Shown piece by piece: positions 47,701 to 62,000 of a stretch of 64,000 nucleotides of DNA. Source of the DNA: Eonycteris spelaea (lineage: Eukaryota > Chordata > Mammalia > Chiroptera > Pteropodidae); the NCBI GenBank assembly GCA_003508835.1, contig PUFA01000072.1, positions 1,736,001 through 1,800,000 of the forward strand. The letters are read 5' to 3'. The notes below the pieces were generated by a model. It saw only the letters and a program-made list of their open reading frames with translations, had not been told where the DNA came from and did no database searches. How positions within the stretch are numbered: the first letter of the stretch is position 1; each line of letters opens with the position of its first letter. Both the position numbers and the translations under genes were made by a program.

Positions 47701-50700
47701 GCGAAGGTGGAGGGGCTGGAGGCGCAGGCGGCGCTGCAGGGGAAGTGACAGCTACTGCTGTGGCCTGCACCATTTCTTTTTCTTTCTTAATTTTCAGGTC
47801 TCTCTTGAGCTCTTCCTATTGCCAATTAAAGACAATACAAGACTATCACTTGACTTATGTAAACGCATGATCTGGCCAGAGGATGTTACATCACCTCCCT
47901 TTGTCCAAGTAGCTCCACAGTCCAGCCTAATGTGCGGGAGTTTTAGTAATTCCAAACGAGAGTGTTCTTATACCTTAAACCCAATTAAAACAACCAGAAG
48001 TAGAAAATGAAGAAAGCTGCTAGTTATCTTCAAAGGAGATATGACCTGTGAGCTTATCTTCTAGCCGCACCTATTCAACTGCCCTTCTCTATTTAAAAGA
48101 AAGTCAGAACTTTCCCCACGGAACAGAGTAAATCTTGAGTTTCATTTTGTAATTAACATGGATTTATAGCATATTTAAATAGATTAGGAAAATCAAGATC
48201 ATCAAGACAATGTAGTGGGTACACACTTGATCCCCCTCCCCTTCAAGAACATACCAAAATGAATAGTAAAACATAAAAAAGAGAAAACTGAAAAGACACA
48301 GCCATGCTTGAACACAATATAAATGTCTCTATGGACTGGAAATACAAACTGTGAACAGAGCTAAAACTGTGGGCCTGCTGGGCTCCAGATCAGAAGCAGG
48401 AAGTGGTAGCCCAACAATGGTAATGGTTTCTGCAGAAAGAAGGGGACTCCAGGTACTTTGTGTGAAATGGCAGCAAAAACTGGCTCCCTGCTTACTGTTA
48501 AGGGTGGGCTGGGCTGAGATGGCTTCAAGAGGAAACAAAGCAAAGCCCTCTCACTTAAGATGCCAAATGCAAAACCAAATGACAACACGTAATGTGAAAA
48601 AAGACTACCAACAAAATCAGTAACCAAATCTGAATTCACTCCCTATGAAATTAACTTTAAAGAACAATTTGATGAAAACTTTGTAAGTATGCTTGAGATA
48701 TTCAAAGAGCTAAATAAAGGCATTACAAGTTCTATTTAAAAAGGAATAAGAAATTATTTTATCAAAAAGACAAAGAGTGGGTCAGAGGTTGTACGAAAAG
48801 GTACAACACAGGACGTTTTTAAGGCAGTGAAACTGTTCTGTTTGCTACGCCAATGGCATGATCCTGAATTCTGTATGTAACATGGACATATGAGATACAT
48901 TTGTCAAAGGCGTAAAACTGTGTAACACAAGCAGTCTCGATATTTATCTAGTGACTTATCTTACTGAATTCTCTCATAAATTTTAATTGCTTTTCATTTG
49001 GGGTTTTGATATAATTATATCATACACAATAACAATTTTATCTTCTTTTTTCTTTTCTTGGCTTAACACACTAGCTAGAATTTACAGAGATGGTAAATAA
49101 CAATGCTGATTTGGGCATTATCATCTGGTTTCTGACTTTCGTAGGAAACCTTTAATATTTAGAGTTAGGTGTAATGCTGATTTTAGGGCTGAGCAGTATT
49201 TTAGTATTTCTCACCTTAAAATATACCATGTACACTTATGGATGTTTTAGATTGCCTACTTCTCTTTTTAAAAGCTATTTAAATATGTATGAATGGATGT
49301 CTTCTTTCATTTTTCAATACATTCCCCAAGTAAGCAAAGGATTAGCAATGCCTACAAAGCAAGGAAGAAGTGTGGTTTTATTTAATGGGCACACTTGAGT
49401 TTTCATTCTCTCAACATTATTTCAGTTTCTCTACCTTATGAAATTTGGCTCCTGATTACTTTTGACAAAACTATGGTCATAAGAGAATTACAGCTATTCC
49501 CAAGAAGCTTCTCAAATGTTTTAGTCAAAAGACGAACCTCTTAAAGTGGCTACTTTAGAGATTACAACATACATTTAGATATAAAATCTGTATTTTGTTT
49601 TAAAAGACATGTGTCCTACGGCTTTTTACTAAATGTGTAGAAATATAATTCTAGAAAACAAGCTGTGATTCTAAGCTTAACCGAAATTTCAAGGGGAAAA
49701 AAATAAAATGAGGCTGAACCCTGGCCAGAGGAGGACGGCAGCCCCTTCTCACCTGCACTTCGATCTGCAGCTCTTTGTCCAGCAGCGCTCTCTTTTTCAG
49801 TATTCTGCCTTGAGTTGCTCTTTGTGTTTGAAGAGCAGTGCAGAGAGCTTGGTAGCATTCTGTTTGCTACGTTTCTGTTCCACACTCTCCTCGCGCTTCC
49901 GTTTTTTTGCTGCTTGTTTCTCTTCTTTATCGATCTTATCCAAAATATACTTCATCACCTGGTTACAGACAATCATTCTAGAGAGAAATACACAACCTAT
50001 GTAATGCTGGGCATTTCATTCTGAAAGGCTTAAGACATGAGTTTTTGGTGACTGGACAGCTTCAAGGACCGATTCACACCAGCTATGAGAAACTATTAGC
50101 GCCAGGGGTTCTCATTTAATGAACTTCAATTAGGATAAAAAAAAGTAAGTTCAGAACCTATGTCTGAGCATGCTAAGAGAGAAGAGACTGATTTATAATG
50201 AGACCCTGTGTTACTGGGTTATAAGCATTTCTCCCTACCTTTGATTCTCTTCTCTTTCAGCTGGAGTCATGGTCTTTTTCTGTTTTAAATGTTCTATTAC
50301 AGCATTATGCTTCATCACCACCTTCGGGACAGAAAAAAATCCAAAAGTGTGTATTTTATAATGACCACAAGTTGGTACACAGATAACAGTAGAAATCTGA
50401 GCGCAAGAATATGTTCCCCAAAGAAACCAAGAATTTTCTATCATAATACAAATAAAATTAGAGCTACTATATGGTCCGGGTGCTAACCACGTCCTGGGAG
50501 CTGTGCTAAGGTAAGCACCTGACATCATTTATTCCTCGTAACAGCACTACAAGTAGGACTCATTTATAAATAAGATGCTGAGGCACAATAAGTAATCATC
50601 TAGCTGTAAGTTTAGCCCAATTATCATACTCCAAAGGCCATGTTATTAACATTATACACTCTCTTCCCAGGCATTGATTTTAAAGATAACCCCACCCCCA

Positions 50701-53700
50701 TCCCACAGATGGGATAAAGAGATTAGGGTAAGGTAACATATTGTAATATGTAATTCTCAATTTACAGACTATACAGTACTATGAGAAGGGGAAAAAGCGT
50801 TTAAACATATATATATAATGTCAATTTTATAAGAATATAATCATAGATCTTTAAAATCCTTTAGCTGTTTAAAAAGTGCTTCTAACAACAAGTTTTATAA
50901 TCACTAAACTTGCTGAGACTGGATATTAATTATTCCAATCACTGAAAAGAAATGACAAGTATGTGATATGACAGAGGTGCTAGCTGAGGTGCTAGTTATT
51001 GTTACAACAGCAATCACATTATAATATATAAATATATCAAATCGACAGGCTGTACACCTTACATTTACACAATGTTATATGTCAAATATGAAGTGCTTCC
51101 ACACACGTGGCCTCATTTAATCATTAAAACAATCCTGGGTGGCTGGAAAGAGGGAGTTGTAGTGAGGATATAGCTCAGAGGAGATACGCGAGTTTGATGA
51201 ACTGAATGGGAGACCCGGGAACTGAACGACACAGGAACACCTGAAATTCACAAACTCCTGACTAGAACCGATGAGTGCATGCTATAGATGCAAATAAATT
51301 CTTCTCCAGTAATGCTACAGTATGTCACACATGTGACTTCATTTTAAGTAGAATAAATCTCACTCACCTAAACTGCCTTACTTCACTAAGATTCCACTGC
51401 ATGATGTCACTTTTTATTTAAGGTACATATGGAATAACATTTAACACTTATTTATAAACGTATAAATAGAAATGCAAATAAGTTTAATCTGTCTATAATT
51501 TGCTTAGTCTACATGCAAACTAAGGGATGACAACTGTAAATAACTTCAAACAAATCGCTATGATGCCCAAAGGGGCTTTAAAACTTCGTTCAACCTTCCC
51601 GGTTTGTATTAATGATACTTCAACTCCTATCTCCCATTCTTCCCATCTTTGTTCTTCTAAAATACAGGTGTTTTTCTAATAAGCACTGACTATTTAAGCC
51701 AACAGAATCCCAAACCACCGTAGCCACTCAGCAGTTTTTGGTTAATCCAGCGCTGCTTCTAAATTGCAACACAATTTGACTCGTCTCATTTAGGAAACCT
51801 AACACAACCAAACACTAAGTCTAAAGCACAGCACAATCATTCAAGCTACTGAACATGCTGCTTTTACTTAATAACTTTACCTGTTTCTGAATGATTTCAC
51901 TTTGATTAGAAGCTTGGAGGGTGTGTTCCCGCTTAATTTCTATCTGTTGCTGCTTCTTCTTTTGCTGCTGATCCCTGAGTTGCTGAACCCTTTGCAACTG
52001 CTCTTGTACACTGGCTGCCTGCACTGTAACCACATTCTGAATCTGGTGAGTCTGCACAGGACTGCTTTGCTGAATTTGAATAGGTAATTGGAGTTTGATT
52101 TGCTGGGGCACACCACCTTGCTGAGCCTGTATCTGAGCCACAACCTGCGACTGGATCTGAGAGAGAACCTGGACTTGTTGCAGCTGAGGCACAGCAATGA
52201 CTTGGGGCTGTGGCTGCTGTATTTGTAGCTGTGGACAGGATGGGGATGAAACAGTAACTTGACTTAACGTTTGTCCTGATGAAAGAGTTTGAGGTGAAGA
52301 CTGTACCTGGGGTTGTGATTGTGGCTGGCCCTGGGAAGGTATCGGAAGAGATGTATGTGGCTGAATTGGAATCGGTTGTGAGGTTGTAGTCTGAACCTGG
52401 GCTTGCTGTCCAGGAGACACCTGGGATGGAGTTGATGGCCGTATTCGAGTCTGTGGTGGACTCTGGACGCGAGCAGGAGACTGTCCTTGGACATTACTTT
52501 GAGGCTGACACTGCACTGCAACTTGGGGTTTGGATGACTGTGCTTGGGTGGGCTGTGCTTCAGGAGGGACATGGGATGCGACAGTTGTTTGGGTCTGAAC
52601 TTCAGGCTGAGTCTGAACTTCAGCTGAGCTGGGGACTGGGGCTGGGTTTGGGGCTGAGCCGAAGGCTGAGCAGTCTGTGGCTGGGCTTCTGGAGGACTCA
52701 CACTTGGTGACTGAGCTGGTGGCAGGGTTTTGGCTTGTTGCACCTGTGCTGGGGGCGATGATTTACTCTGTTTTTGTTCACTTGCACCTGTGAAAAGGAA
52801 AGATCAAATATTTCTATTATGCTAGAACATAAGACTAAGGATAAAGAAGAATTTGAAGGGGATTTCTAAAGGTGGTAGTTCTGTATCTCAGTATAGAAGG
52901 CTAATGACTCAGAAATGCTCCATTCAGACACACTTGGGTTAGAACTCTTAAACTGGGGAGCAGGGGACCCTGTTTCATGGCCACGCTCTGCACTATGCTG
53001 ACTCTCCAGAAAGCTGGCTTCTAATGTAAGGCACAATCTCTGGAAATCAGCTAGGTCTTCTGGTCTAGGCTAATGTAACCTTCATTTTCTCCTAGGGCGC
53101 GATGGCAGTTACTGACAGCAGCTTGCAGTAGAAGGCTAACAAAACAGTCTGGACCTGCAGCCTTCACTTGCAGGTTACGAACTGGCTATATTTGCCTTCC
53201 CTGAGATTAACATCATGACTTAGTTTTGGCAAGGACCAGGTGTAGGCAAAAAATATTAATAGCAGCCACTATTTTTTGCTGCTTCTATCCCCTTTTCCAT
53301 ATTTTTATGGGCGGATGGATGTGACAAGGAGTCTGCAAGAATAAGAAATCTTGTTGAGATCTCGGGAGGCTGACCCATCAGCTGTTAAGCTTATGGCTTG
53401 AGGTATATCCTCCCAAAGATAAGCACTGGGCCGCCTGACCTGTCAGCCCCGCAACTTGTGATAATGACATGCAGTGTTTCCGAAAAGCCGCAAGTTCTAC
53501 CTGCTGTGGTGGTGGAAACAGTGGTGGTGGTGGTGGTGCTGGCTGTGGTGGCTGTTGTTGCCAGTGGGGTAAAGAGGAATCGCTGAACAGTACCATTTGG
53601 CATAGCAGCTTGCATCAGCTGCTGTCCTGGACCTGGAAGTATAGTCACCCCTTGAGGTATCAACTGCAATTGTCCAGTAGTTTGACCTTGTCCTTGAATT

Positions 53701-55941
53701 ACTACTGTCAAACCTTGATTACCACCCTATGGAAAAAAACACAACATGTAAACAGTGTTCAGAGCATCCATCTGTAAGCGCGCCATTTTAATGCTGAAAA
53801 GATCCTATAACATAATCAAAATAGGTGTTTGAATGCCTACGGAATGGCACCAGAAGAAATTCGAATCAATTGTATTATTTATTTAAAAAGACCGAAGCTG
53901 TTTTGTGGAAAAACCATAAATAATCCAGAGTTCCAGCCCAAGTTCTCCAAATGGACAGCCAGGTATCTGTCTTTAAGCAACATCACTCATCTGGATCTAG
54001 ATTTCCCAAGTTATAAAGTACAGTAGCTGCCCCCATCCGTGGTTCGCTTTCCTCAGTTCAGTTACCCACAGCCGACTGCAAGATGAAAATATTAAATGGA
54101 GAATTCCAGAAATGAATGATTCATAAGTTTTAAATTGGGTGCCATTCTGAGTAGCATGATGACATCTTGCAGCTACTGCCTCGAGCCACCTGGGATGAGC
54201 GCCGTCCCTCTGCCCAGCACATCCATGCTGCAGACGTTCCCTGCCTGTTATTCACTTAGTGACCCTCCTGATTATCAGACTGACTGCCATGCTACTGCAG
54301 TGCTTGCTGTAGTTAAGTGACTCTTATTTTACTTAATAATGGCCCCAAGGCACAAGAGTAGTGATGCTGGTAATTCAAATATGCCAAAGATAAGCCATAA
54401 CGTGCTTCCTTTCAGTGAAAATATATGTGTGTTTAGGAAAAACGCAGTATATATCGGAGTCGATACTCTCCAGGGTTTCAGGCATCCACTGGGGGTCTTT
54501 GGGTGTGACCCCCAAATATAAAGGGGTCTCCACTGTCAGGGACCTGAAGTGAATGACTAATGTCAAAACAAAATTCTGATTTTAAATCATCTTATATTCA
54601 TATTATTTTACAATTTTCAAAGCATCTTCACACATACTGCCTCATTTGGTTTTCTCATAATGGCCTTGTGACTGTGGAGCTGGGAGACAATGCTACTATA
54701 ATCTTGTTACCAATTAAGAAACTCAAGTCAGAAATTCAGTCCCTTGCCAAGTTACAGACCAAGTTAAGGTGAGATAAAATGAGGAATCTAGGTCTCTTAA
54801 TTTCGGTTTTTCAATACGTACTGAATTACTCATGGGGCAGGCGAGTATGTTTGCACACACGTGCACACGCTGAAGTATAAAAAAACATAGGTTTCAGACA
54901 TGGAATATAAATGTCTAGTGAGGATTTGATCACTAATCTCCAAGTAGTAATCAAAACAGGGAGGACCAGGAACTCTGTATGTATTGCCTCTTCTGTCCAG
55001 GACTTATTAATCCAGTAACATTACTAGGCAGGAACGTGGCAGACATAGAAAGCAAAAGAAAAAACAAACCATCCCAAATCCCCAGTGGCCAAAATTAATG
55101 CTACAAAGTTCATATACTAAATTTAAGCAACATATACTTTACTCATGAACCTCTTAGTCTTGCTTTTCTAAAATATATTCTGTGTACATTCAAAAATACA
55201 TAAAACACCAAATATAGTTTTAAGAAAAAAGTGAACATCTGTAAAACCAACACTCAGATCATCATTGGCATTATCCAAGAAACCCCCAGGTGACCTGCTC
55301 TGACCTTAATTTCCTTCTTTTCTCCTGGAGATAACCATTACTCTGCTATGATGCTGCTGCATTTCTTCACAGTGCTACTACCTAGGTATAGACCTTTATA
55401 GGGCCACAGGTTTACAACTTCTGAAGCACCACCCACAAAGAATATGATGAAACGGTGCCCCCTCCAGGCAGGCAATGCAGTGGCCCTGTATACAATACAC
55501 CCAGTTTGCCAGTTTCTGACATATGCAAATAAAATCACAATGTAAGTTTGTCTGTTACTTGCTTCTTTGGCTCAACACAGTAGTTCTGTGTGGCTGCAGT
55601 TTGTTCATTTTCATTGCTGTAGGAATGCACCAAAACTTATCTAATTGATTACAGACATTTAGGTCGTTTCCAGTTTTTGACTCATGAATAATGCTGCTAT
55701 GAATATTCATTATCCTGATGCTCACACAAACAAGAAGTTCTCTAGGGAATATACTTAGAAAGAGAACCACTGGGACCTAGGACAACATATTTTCAACTTT
55801 GCTAGGTAATATCTTAAGAGTTTTCCAAAACATTTAAACCAATATATGGCACGCCAGTTGTTTATAAAGAGTTTATTCTACTCTGTACCATTAACTCCTG
55901 AATTTGACATTTTAATTTATACCATTCTCTTACGTGTGTAT

Positions 55942-56002
<61 letters not shown>

Positions 56003-59000
56003 CCTGGTCAGCTTACAATCCTTTTTTTTTTTTATACCTACAGCACCTAGGTGGTCTGGTCTCCCATCCAAGTACTAACCAGGCCCAACCCTGCTTAGCT
56101 TCCGAGATCAGATGGGATCAGTCTGTTCAGGGGAGCATGGCGGTAGACTGTATATGGTTTTAATATGCATTTCCTTCATTACTAATAAAGTTTAGCAGAT
56201 TTTTGGACTTTTAGACATTTAGATTTCTTCTTTTCTCACCAAGTTTGTTCTTTTTTTCCTACTGAGCTACTGGATTTTTTCCTTCTTGATTTGTAGTAAT
56301 TCTTCATGTATTTTGGATAGTAGTCCTTGGTGGGTTACATTTATATCTCCTTTCATTCTTTTCACACCCTCTTTTATAAGTAGTTGGATTTACAAAATTT
56401 TCCTCTAGGGTCAGTGTTTTCTGTGTTTAAAGAAGCCTTTCTTGCCCTCAGATTAGAAGGCTGAGTCAGACTGTGTCCTATTTCAGTTTTCCACATACAC
56501 CCATGTGTACAGCACCATGTACCAAAGTCCGTCCTTTCCTCAACGATCTGCAGTGTCACCTCTGTTATAGAACGAGTGTCCACACAAGCATGGGTCACCT
56601 TCTGCACTTTTTACTATTCTGTTGGTCACTGTACCTTACTATATTAATTACTGAAGCATAGTAAGTTTTGATATCAGGTTATCACATGGTCAAACTCTCC
56701 AGTTTTTCAAAACTGTTATATAGCTATTCTTGATCCTTTGCACCTCCATAGATATTTTAAAAATCAGCTTGTCAAGTTACACAGCTTGTCAAGTTACACA
56801 AAAATTTCTTGGGATTTTGATGAGAAGTGTATTTAATCTATTCATTACCATTAGAATAACAGGTAACAAACAATACTGACTCTTGCAAGAAAGAAGTTTA
56901 ATGTATTCAAATTTTATTTTTCCCAAGGTCAACCAATAAAATTTTGGTGGTTAAAAGTATTAGCCATCTCGCAGTTATAGCTCATGGTCTAAGGACTCTA
57001 GATAGCTGAGGTTACATACAGCCTTTAAGAAGTATTTCTCTTTGGGACGTGGTTAACACTCTGCTTTACAAGCAAAAGGTCCTGGGTCTGTGGTCCAGTC
57101 TACGGCCATGCCACCCTGAACAAGCCCGACGTCTGATCTCAGAAGCTAAGTAGGGTCAGGCTTGGTTAGTGCTTGGATGGGAGACCACCTAGGAAGATTA
57201 GGTGCTATAAGCATAAATAATAATAATAATAAGTATTTCTCTTTAACTCTAGGAAAACAATCATTTCTTAAAATAAGTATATTTTTTAACATCTGAAAAT
57301 AAGTATATGCTTTTAAACTTACAGCAAGTATAAATAAGATCACCTCTAAAGTTAAAAATGAAGTCGCATTACTTACGTGGCCCTGTGTTAACTGAGTGAG
57401 CTGAGCCATGGTTAGCTTCACCTGTCCTTGCTGAGGGCGAGGGGACTGTGAGGCTGAAGACTGCAGGTTTGCAGTGGACGTTCCTGAAGGTAATCCTTTC
57501 TGCCCAGGTGTTGAGGAGACGGCATTAGGGGCAGAGATTGCAGTGGACACAGGCTGTCCTCTGATGATCTGAGTTACCACTTGCTGGGGAGTACCTATGC
57601 ACACAGCACACATCACAAGTACTTATGTGCCCTTAGCAGTACTTTGAGTTGAAATACTTTTTCAACACTTCAGATGAATGTATTCTTTTCAATTTTCAGA
57701 AAAGACTTATGGAATGCTGACAGTCCAAGGATGCACTTAGACCTACACACAAAGGACCCACCTCGTAGTCGGTGAGCCTGTTTTCACAAGTGGCTCACTG
57801 ACACCATTCTCCACTTCCTGTTAACTGTAGGAAGTGAAAAACAACATTCTACCTGTATGTCTAATGCAAAAATGACAATAGGGAAAACAGAAAATGATAT
57901 GTACAATATGACATTTATAAGGCTACCTTTCCTTAAAAACATAGTATTTTAAAGAACTTAATATATAATTAATTTATATACATTTAAAGCAAAATATAGA
58001 GAACCTGGAATATTTGGGGCAAATTATGCTTATAAATAAGCTTTTCTTACAGTTATGTGCCAGACAATTTTGGGAAAATATGAGGGGAAGGATTAAATCC
58101 TCAGTAAGGCACAGCCTCGTTTTACTGCGCTGCGCCTCACTTTATTGCGCTTCATACATGTTACGTTTTTTTTGAAATTGAAGGCAAGACCCTCCACCAG
58201 AAAAAAATCCCACTTGCTTTATTTTGACACTGGCGTCACTGCGGAGGTCTGGAACCGAACCTGCCGTCCTCTGAGGTGTGCCTTTACCAGCAAAGTGCTA
58301 ACAGGAAAGCTCCATAGTGACTGTTCAGTAAGCATCTACTGAACGAGTGACCTTAACTGGAATGGCCCTACAGACTCCTAAAAATTTCCACTTCCATTTA
58401 ACTTGCTCAAACTGGAAGAAGAGGGAAGTGGGATTTTTTCCCTTGTGGAACAGCTGCTAAGAGTAATTATCTGGTAGCTAATTTTGCATTTACGAAGTCT
58501 TAATTCATTATTTATTAGTGAATAGTATCACATTTTTGAAGTTTTGTATTCACTTCCTGTCTTTTTTCCTTCTGTGAATTACATATATATTTCTGTGTAT
58601 ATTTCTTTTAATGGCTGGTGTTTAATATTATTGCATGTATATAAAACTGAACCTTTTTTAACATTTAGAACACTTTCCTCTTCTGCTTTTTAAAAGGATA
58701 ACTCCATGGCGAAATCCTTGTTTACAAACTTTTATGTGCTAATTATTTCCTTAGCATAAACTCCCCCCAAATTACTGAGTTCATAGTAGAAAATAGTACT
58801 AAATTGAATCTTAGAAAGGTTATATCAATTCTTATACCCACCACCACTGAGTTACCATTTCACTGAATTATGAAACCCTAGGCATTAGCACTAAAGTAAA
58901 ATAGTCCAGCAATCTGAAAGATCATGATCATGGTGCCTGAATTTATTCAATTATTTGTAATGTAATTTCTTAAATTACATTTAAAACTGTCAAGCTGCTG

Positions 59001-62000
59001 TACTTTATTTTTGAATTCTTACAGATGCTTTACATAAAGATATAAATTATGAAAATGTATTATTTCTACTTTGCTGTCTGCCTTTTAATTTTATTTGTAA
59101 ATGTATAAAAGATTTTTTTACTCCCTCCCCCTCCCACCACACACACTTCCACCCCTGACCTATGGATGCTGCTGTCTCCCCTTAAGAACTGAATCTCTGA
59201 AGGCGGGAGCATCTCCCATGCACTCGAGGAGCACACCTGGGGCCCGGTGCACCCGGGGTATGGGTTGTGGCTCGGCTGGGGCTCGAAACCAGGACCTTCT
59301 GCGTGTAAATCAGACGTGCTAACCACTACTCTATGGAACCACCCCTATAAAAGGTTTTTTAAATGTGGATTTTTTTTTTTGCTTTAATTATTGCTTTTAA
59401 AGTTTTCTTTCATTCCTTAGTCAGATAAATCTTTCCAAGTATATTCTTAGTCATGATATATGTTGGCAGATATATTTTCCCCGCCAAACTATAAAATGAT
59501 TATTCCTGTATCATTTATTAATAAACTCATTCCATCCTGATTCAAAATGAAGCTTCTGTTATATAGCAAATTCTCACATATGATGCCTCCTTAATTGTTT
59601 CGATTGGTCTAATTTCCTCTGGTATCATGTTCCTAATTGTGGAGGCTTAAAACATGCTTTAAGAACTGGCAGTGCAAGTTTTCCATCATTACTCTTTCTT
59701 CTAAACTTTCCTTGGTTATTCTCATCCATTTATTCTTCAAGATGAATCAAAACACAGTACAGAATGTATAGTCAAATGCTTTAATTTGAGAACTTCTAAA
59801 CTTAACGCTATGTCCTTTTACTGCAGTTCGAGGAACAGTGCATGAAAACTTACTTTAGCTGATCGCCTGGTACTAACATAGTGTCATCATAAACAGATGG
59901 ATAGAGTTGGTACCAACTGATTATATGATGGTCATTCAGACGATCCCCAATACATACATGTTATTTTTAGATTATCGTCCAAATGCAAATTCAAAAATTA
60001 AAATGGTTTTACTATTACAGTGTGCGGATTCCATTTTGGGAAAGGCTAGTGTAGTGGTAGGAACAGAGAGAAGCTGATCAGTGCATGCACAGAGACACAC
60101 TGCACACATCCATCCATCCTCCATCTCTCCCACCATAACCGCTATGCCTCTTCTCATCGTACTGGGCACCACCAGCCCCACTGGCCACCTTGCTTTTCCT
60201 TTAACACACTAGACACACTCGTATGTGAAGCTATAGATTCACATATGCAAGTCAAACACATAATCGCAGCTACACACGGCAACAGAAAACAAAGGTTCTA
60301 CACATCTTGGAATTACCAAATTTTTCAATGTTCTACATATAATTTATCATCTATAAATATTTTTCTCTTTTACATTACTTTTACCTTTCCTTTAAGTTAC
60401 CTGTCTGACATCTATATTTAAACAGGAATAGATACTGAATTTTAACAACTGTCCCTGTAAGCATTAACTGAAATAACCATACTTTCTTTTCTGAAATAAA
60501 TCCTACCCAGGCATTAGAAGGTTGCATTTTTTTAAAAAAAACCCGATGCTATTATTTCTTATTAGAATTGTGCTAATTTTGTAAAACGAGGAGGAACGAT
60601 TCAATCTTTTCTTTCTTCTATATCTAGAACTAGTTTTCATAAGAAGGAATTGTTTGTTTCCTAACCATTTTGAAGAATTTTACCCGTAAAACCATGAGGT
60701 CTGGAATTATTTTTTTGTTGGTAATTACAGCAAATGAATTACAGCAAATTTCCAAATTTCTTTCCTTGATATGAGTTCCTGAGATTTAAAATTCATAAGC
60801 ATTGTATATAATTACGCCCCATTATTCAAACAGATTTAGTTCCTGAGTATGGATAGTGAGAATTCTCAAAGGCTACCTGTAACACAAGGATACCTGTAAC
60901 AGAATTCTCTTTAGATTTAAAAAGTTTGTTCTATTTTTTATAGCACTTTCTCATTCCTAATTCTGTAAAGTACCATTTTGTTCTCTTTTCTCAAGATTAG
61001 ATTTACAAAAAAAATCATTTTAATATTTTTCTGTTTTTTAATTATTATTACTTGTACTTTTTATTTTACTTCCTCCCTCCTGTTTTCATTTGACTTGTTT
61101 TATATATTTTTCTAGCTTCTGATTAAGATTAAGAATATGAGTTTTTGTGTTTTGTTCACCAATGTAATTCAACTGCCTACAGTAGTAGGTGCCTGAACAT
61201 TTGTGAAATGAATAAATTTGCCTCTAAGTTCAGGTCAGGCAGCATAGCTCAGTTGCTATTTGATAATCTGTTTGTAATTACATATTTGATGTTTATTTAA
61301 CCTAAAAATTACTTATAAGAATATCTGTTTTTAAACTTCCAAGTAAGGGTTATTACAATAATACTTTAATATTAATTTCTAGCTTTACTATAAATAATGT
61401 GGCCTATATACATTCTATTTTTTGGACTTTATCGAGGTTTTACCTATGATGTACTATATGACCATTTCATACAAATCGTCCATAAATGTTTAAGACCATT
61501 GTGTATTCTTGAAGGTCCAAAAGTTGATACACAACAGTCTGTTCCTAGTCTACTACTCCCTGCCTCTGTGACTCCCTCCTTGATTTCAAATAGTTTTTGC
61601 TTTATACACTTCAATGATATCTTATTTCAGAGATCCAAGATTGCCTCTCCATTGCAACCTTTATCTTTATATAAGCTAATACAAAATGACCCTCTCTGTT
61701 CTATTGAATGTGGTTTTTTTTAAACACTGAATTTTTTAAACACTACTCTGTCCAATATCAGCATTACCTTTGTCCTGCCCCTACCCACTTCTTTCTTTTT
61801 TTAGCATTTATCTCATGTAACTTTTTTTTTTTACATTTTGTGGTAATTTGATTTTAGGTATATTTCTCAAAAACATATAGTTGAATTTTTTCCACTTAAC
61901 CTTTAGTATTCAACTTTTAATATGGGAACTGTAATCTATTTTCATTAACAAAGGGCTAGCATTGCTTTTCATTTAAACTCTTCTTAGCTGTCTGCTTGAT

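Larger units (their letters stand above)
55180..56890 (+). mobile_element. Old L1 (3' UTR/ORF2 text) interrupted by a CA repeat and a 5S-derived SINE
   Basis: 'gtcgtttccagtttttgact', 'gaataatgctgctatgaata' and 'aagagttttccaaaacattt' before 55845; 'aatatgcatttccttcatta' and 'gggattttgatgagaagtg' after 56155. The break holds the microsatellite and SINE. Confidence 0.6.

Noticed and set aside
56035..57212. Functional 5S rRNA genes
   Set aside because: Both copies have substitutions, A-rich tails and, in one case, a target duplication and a tRNA-like head; they are SINEs.
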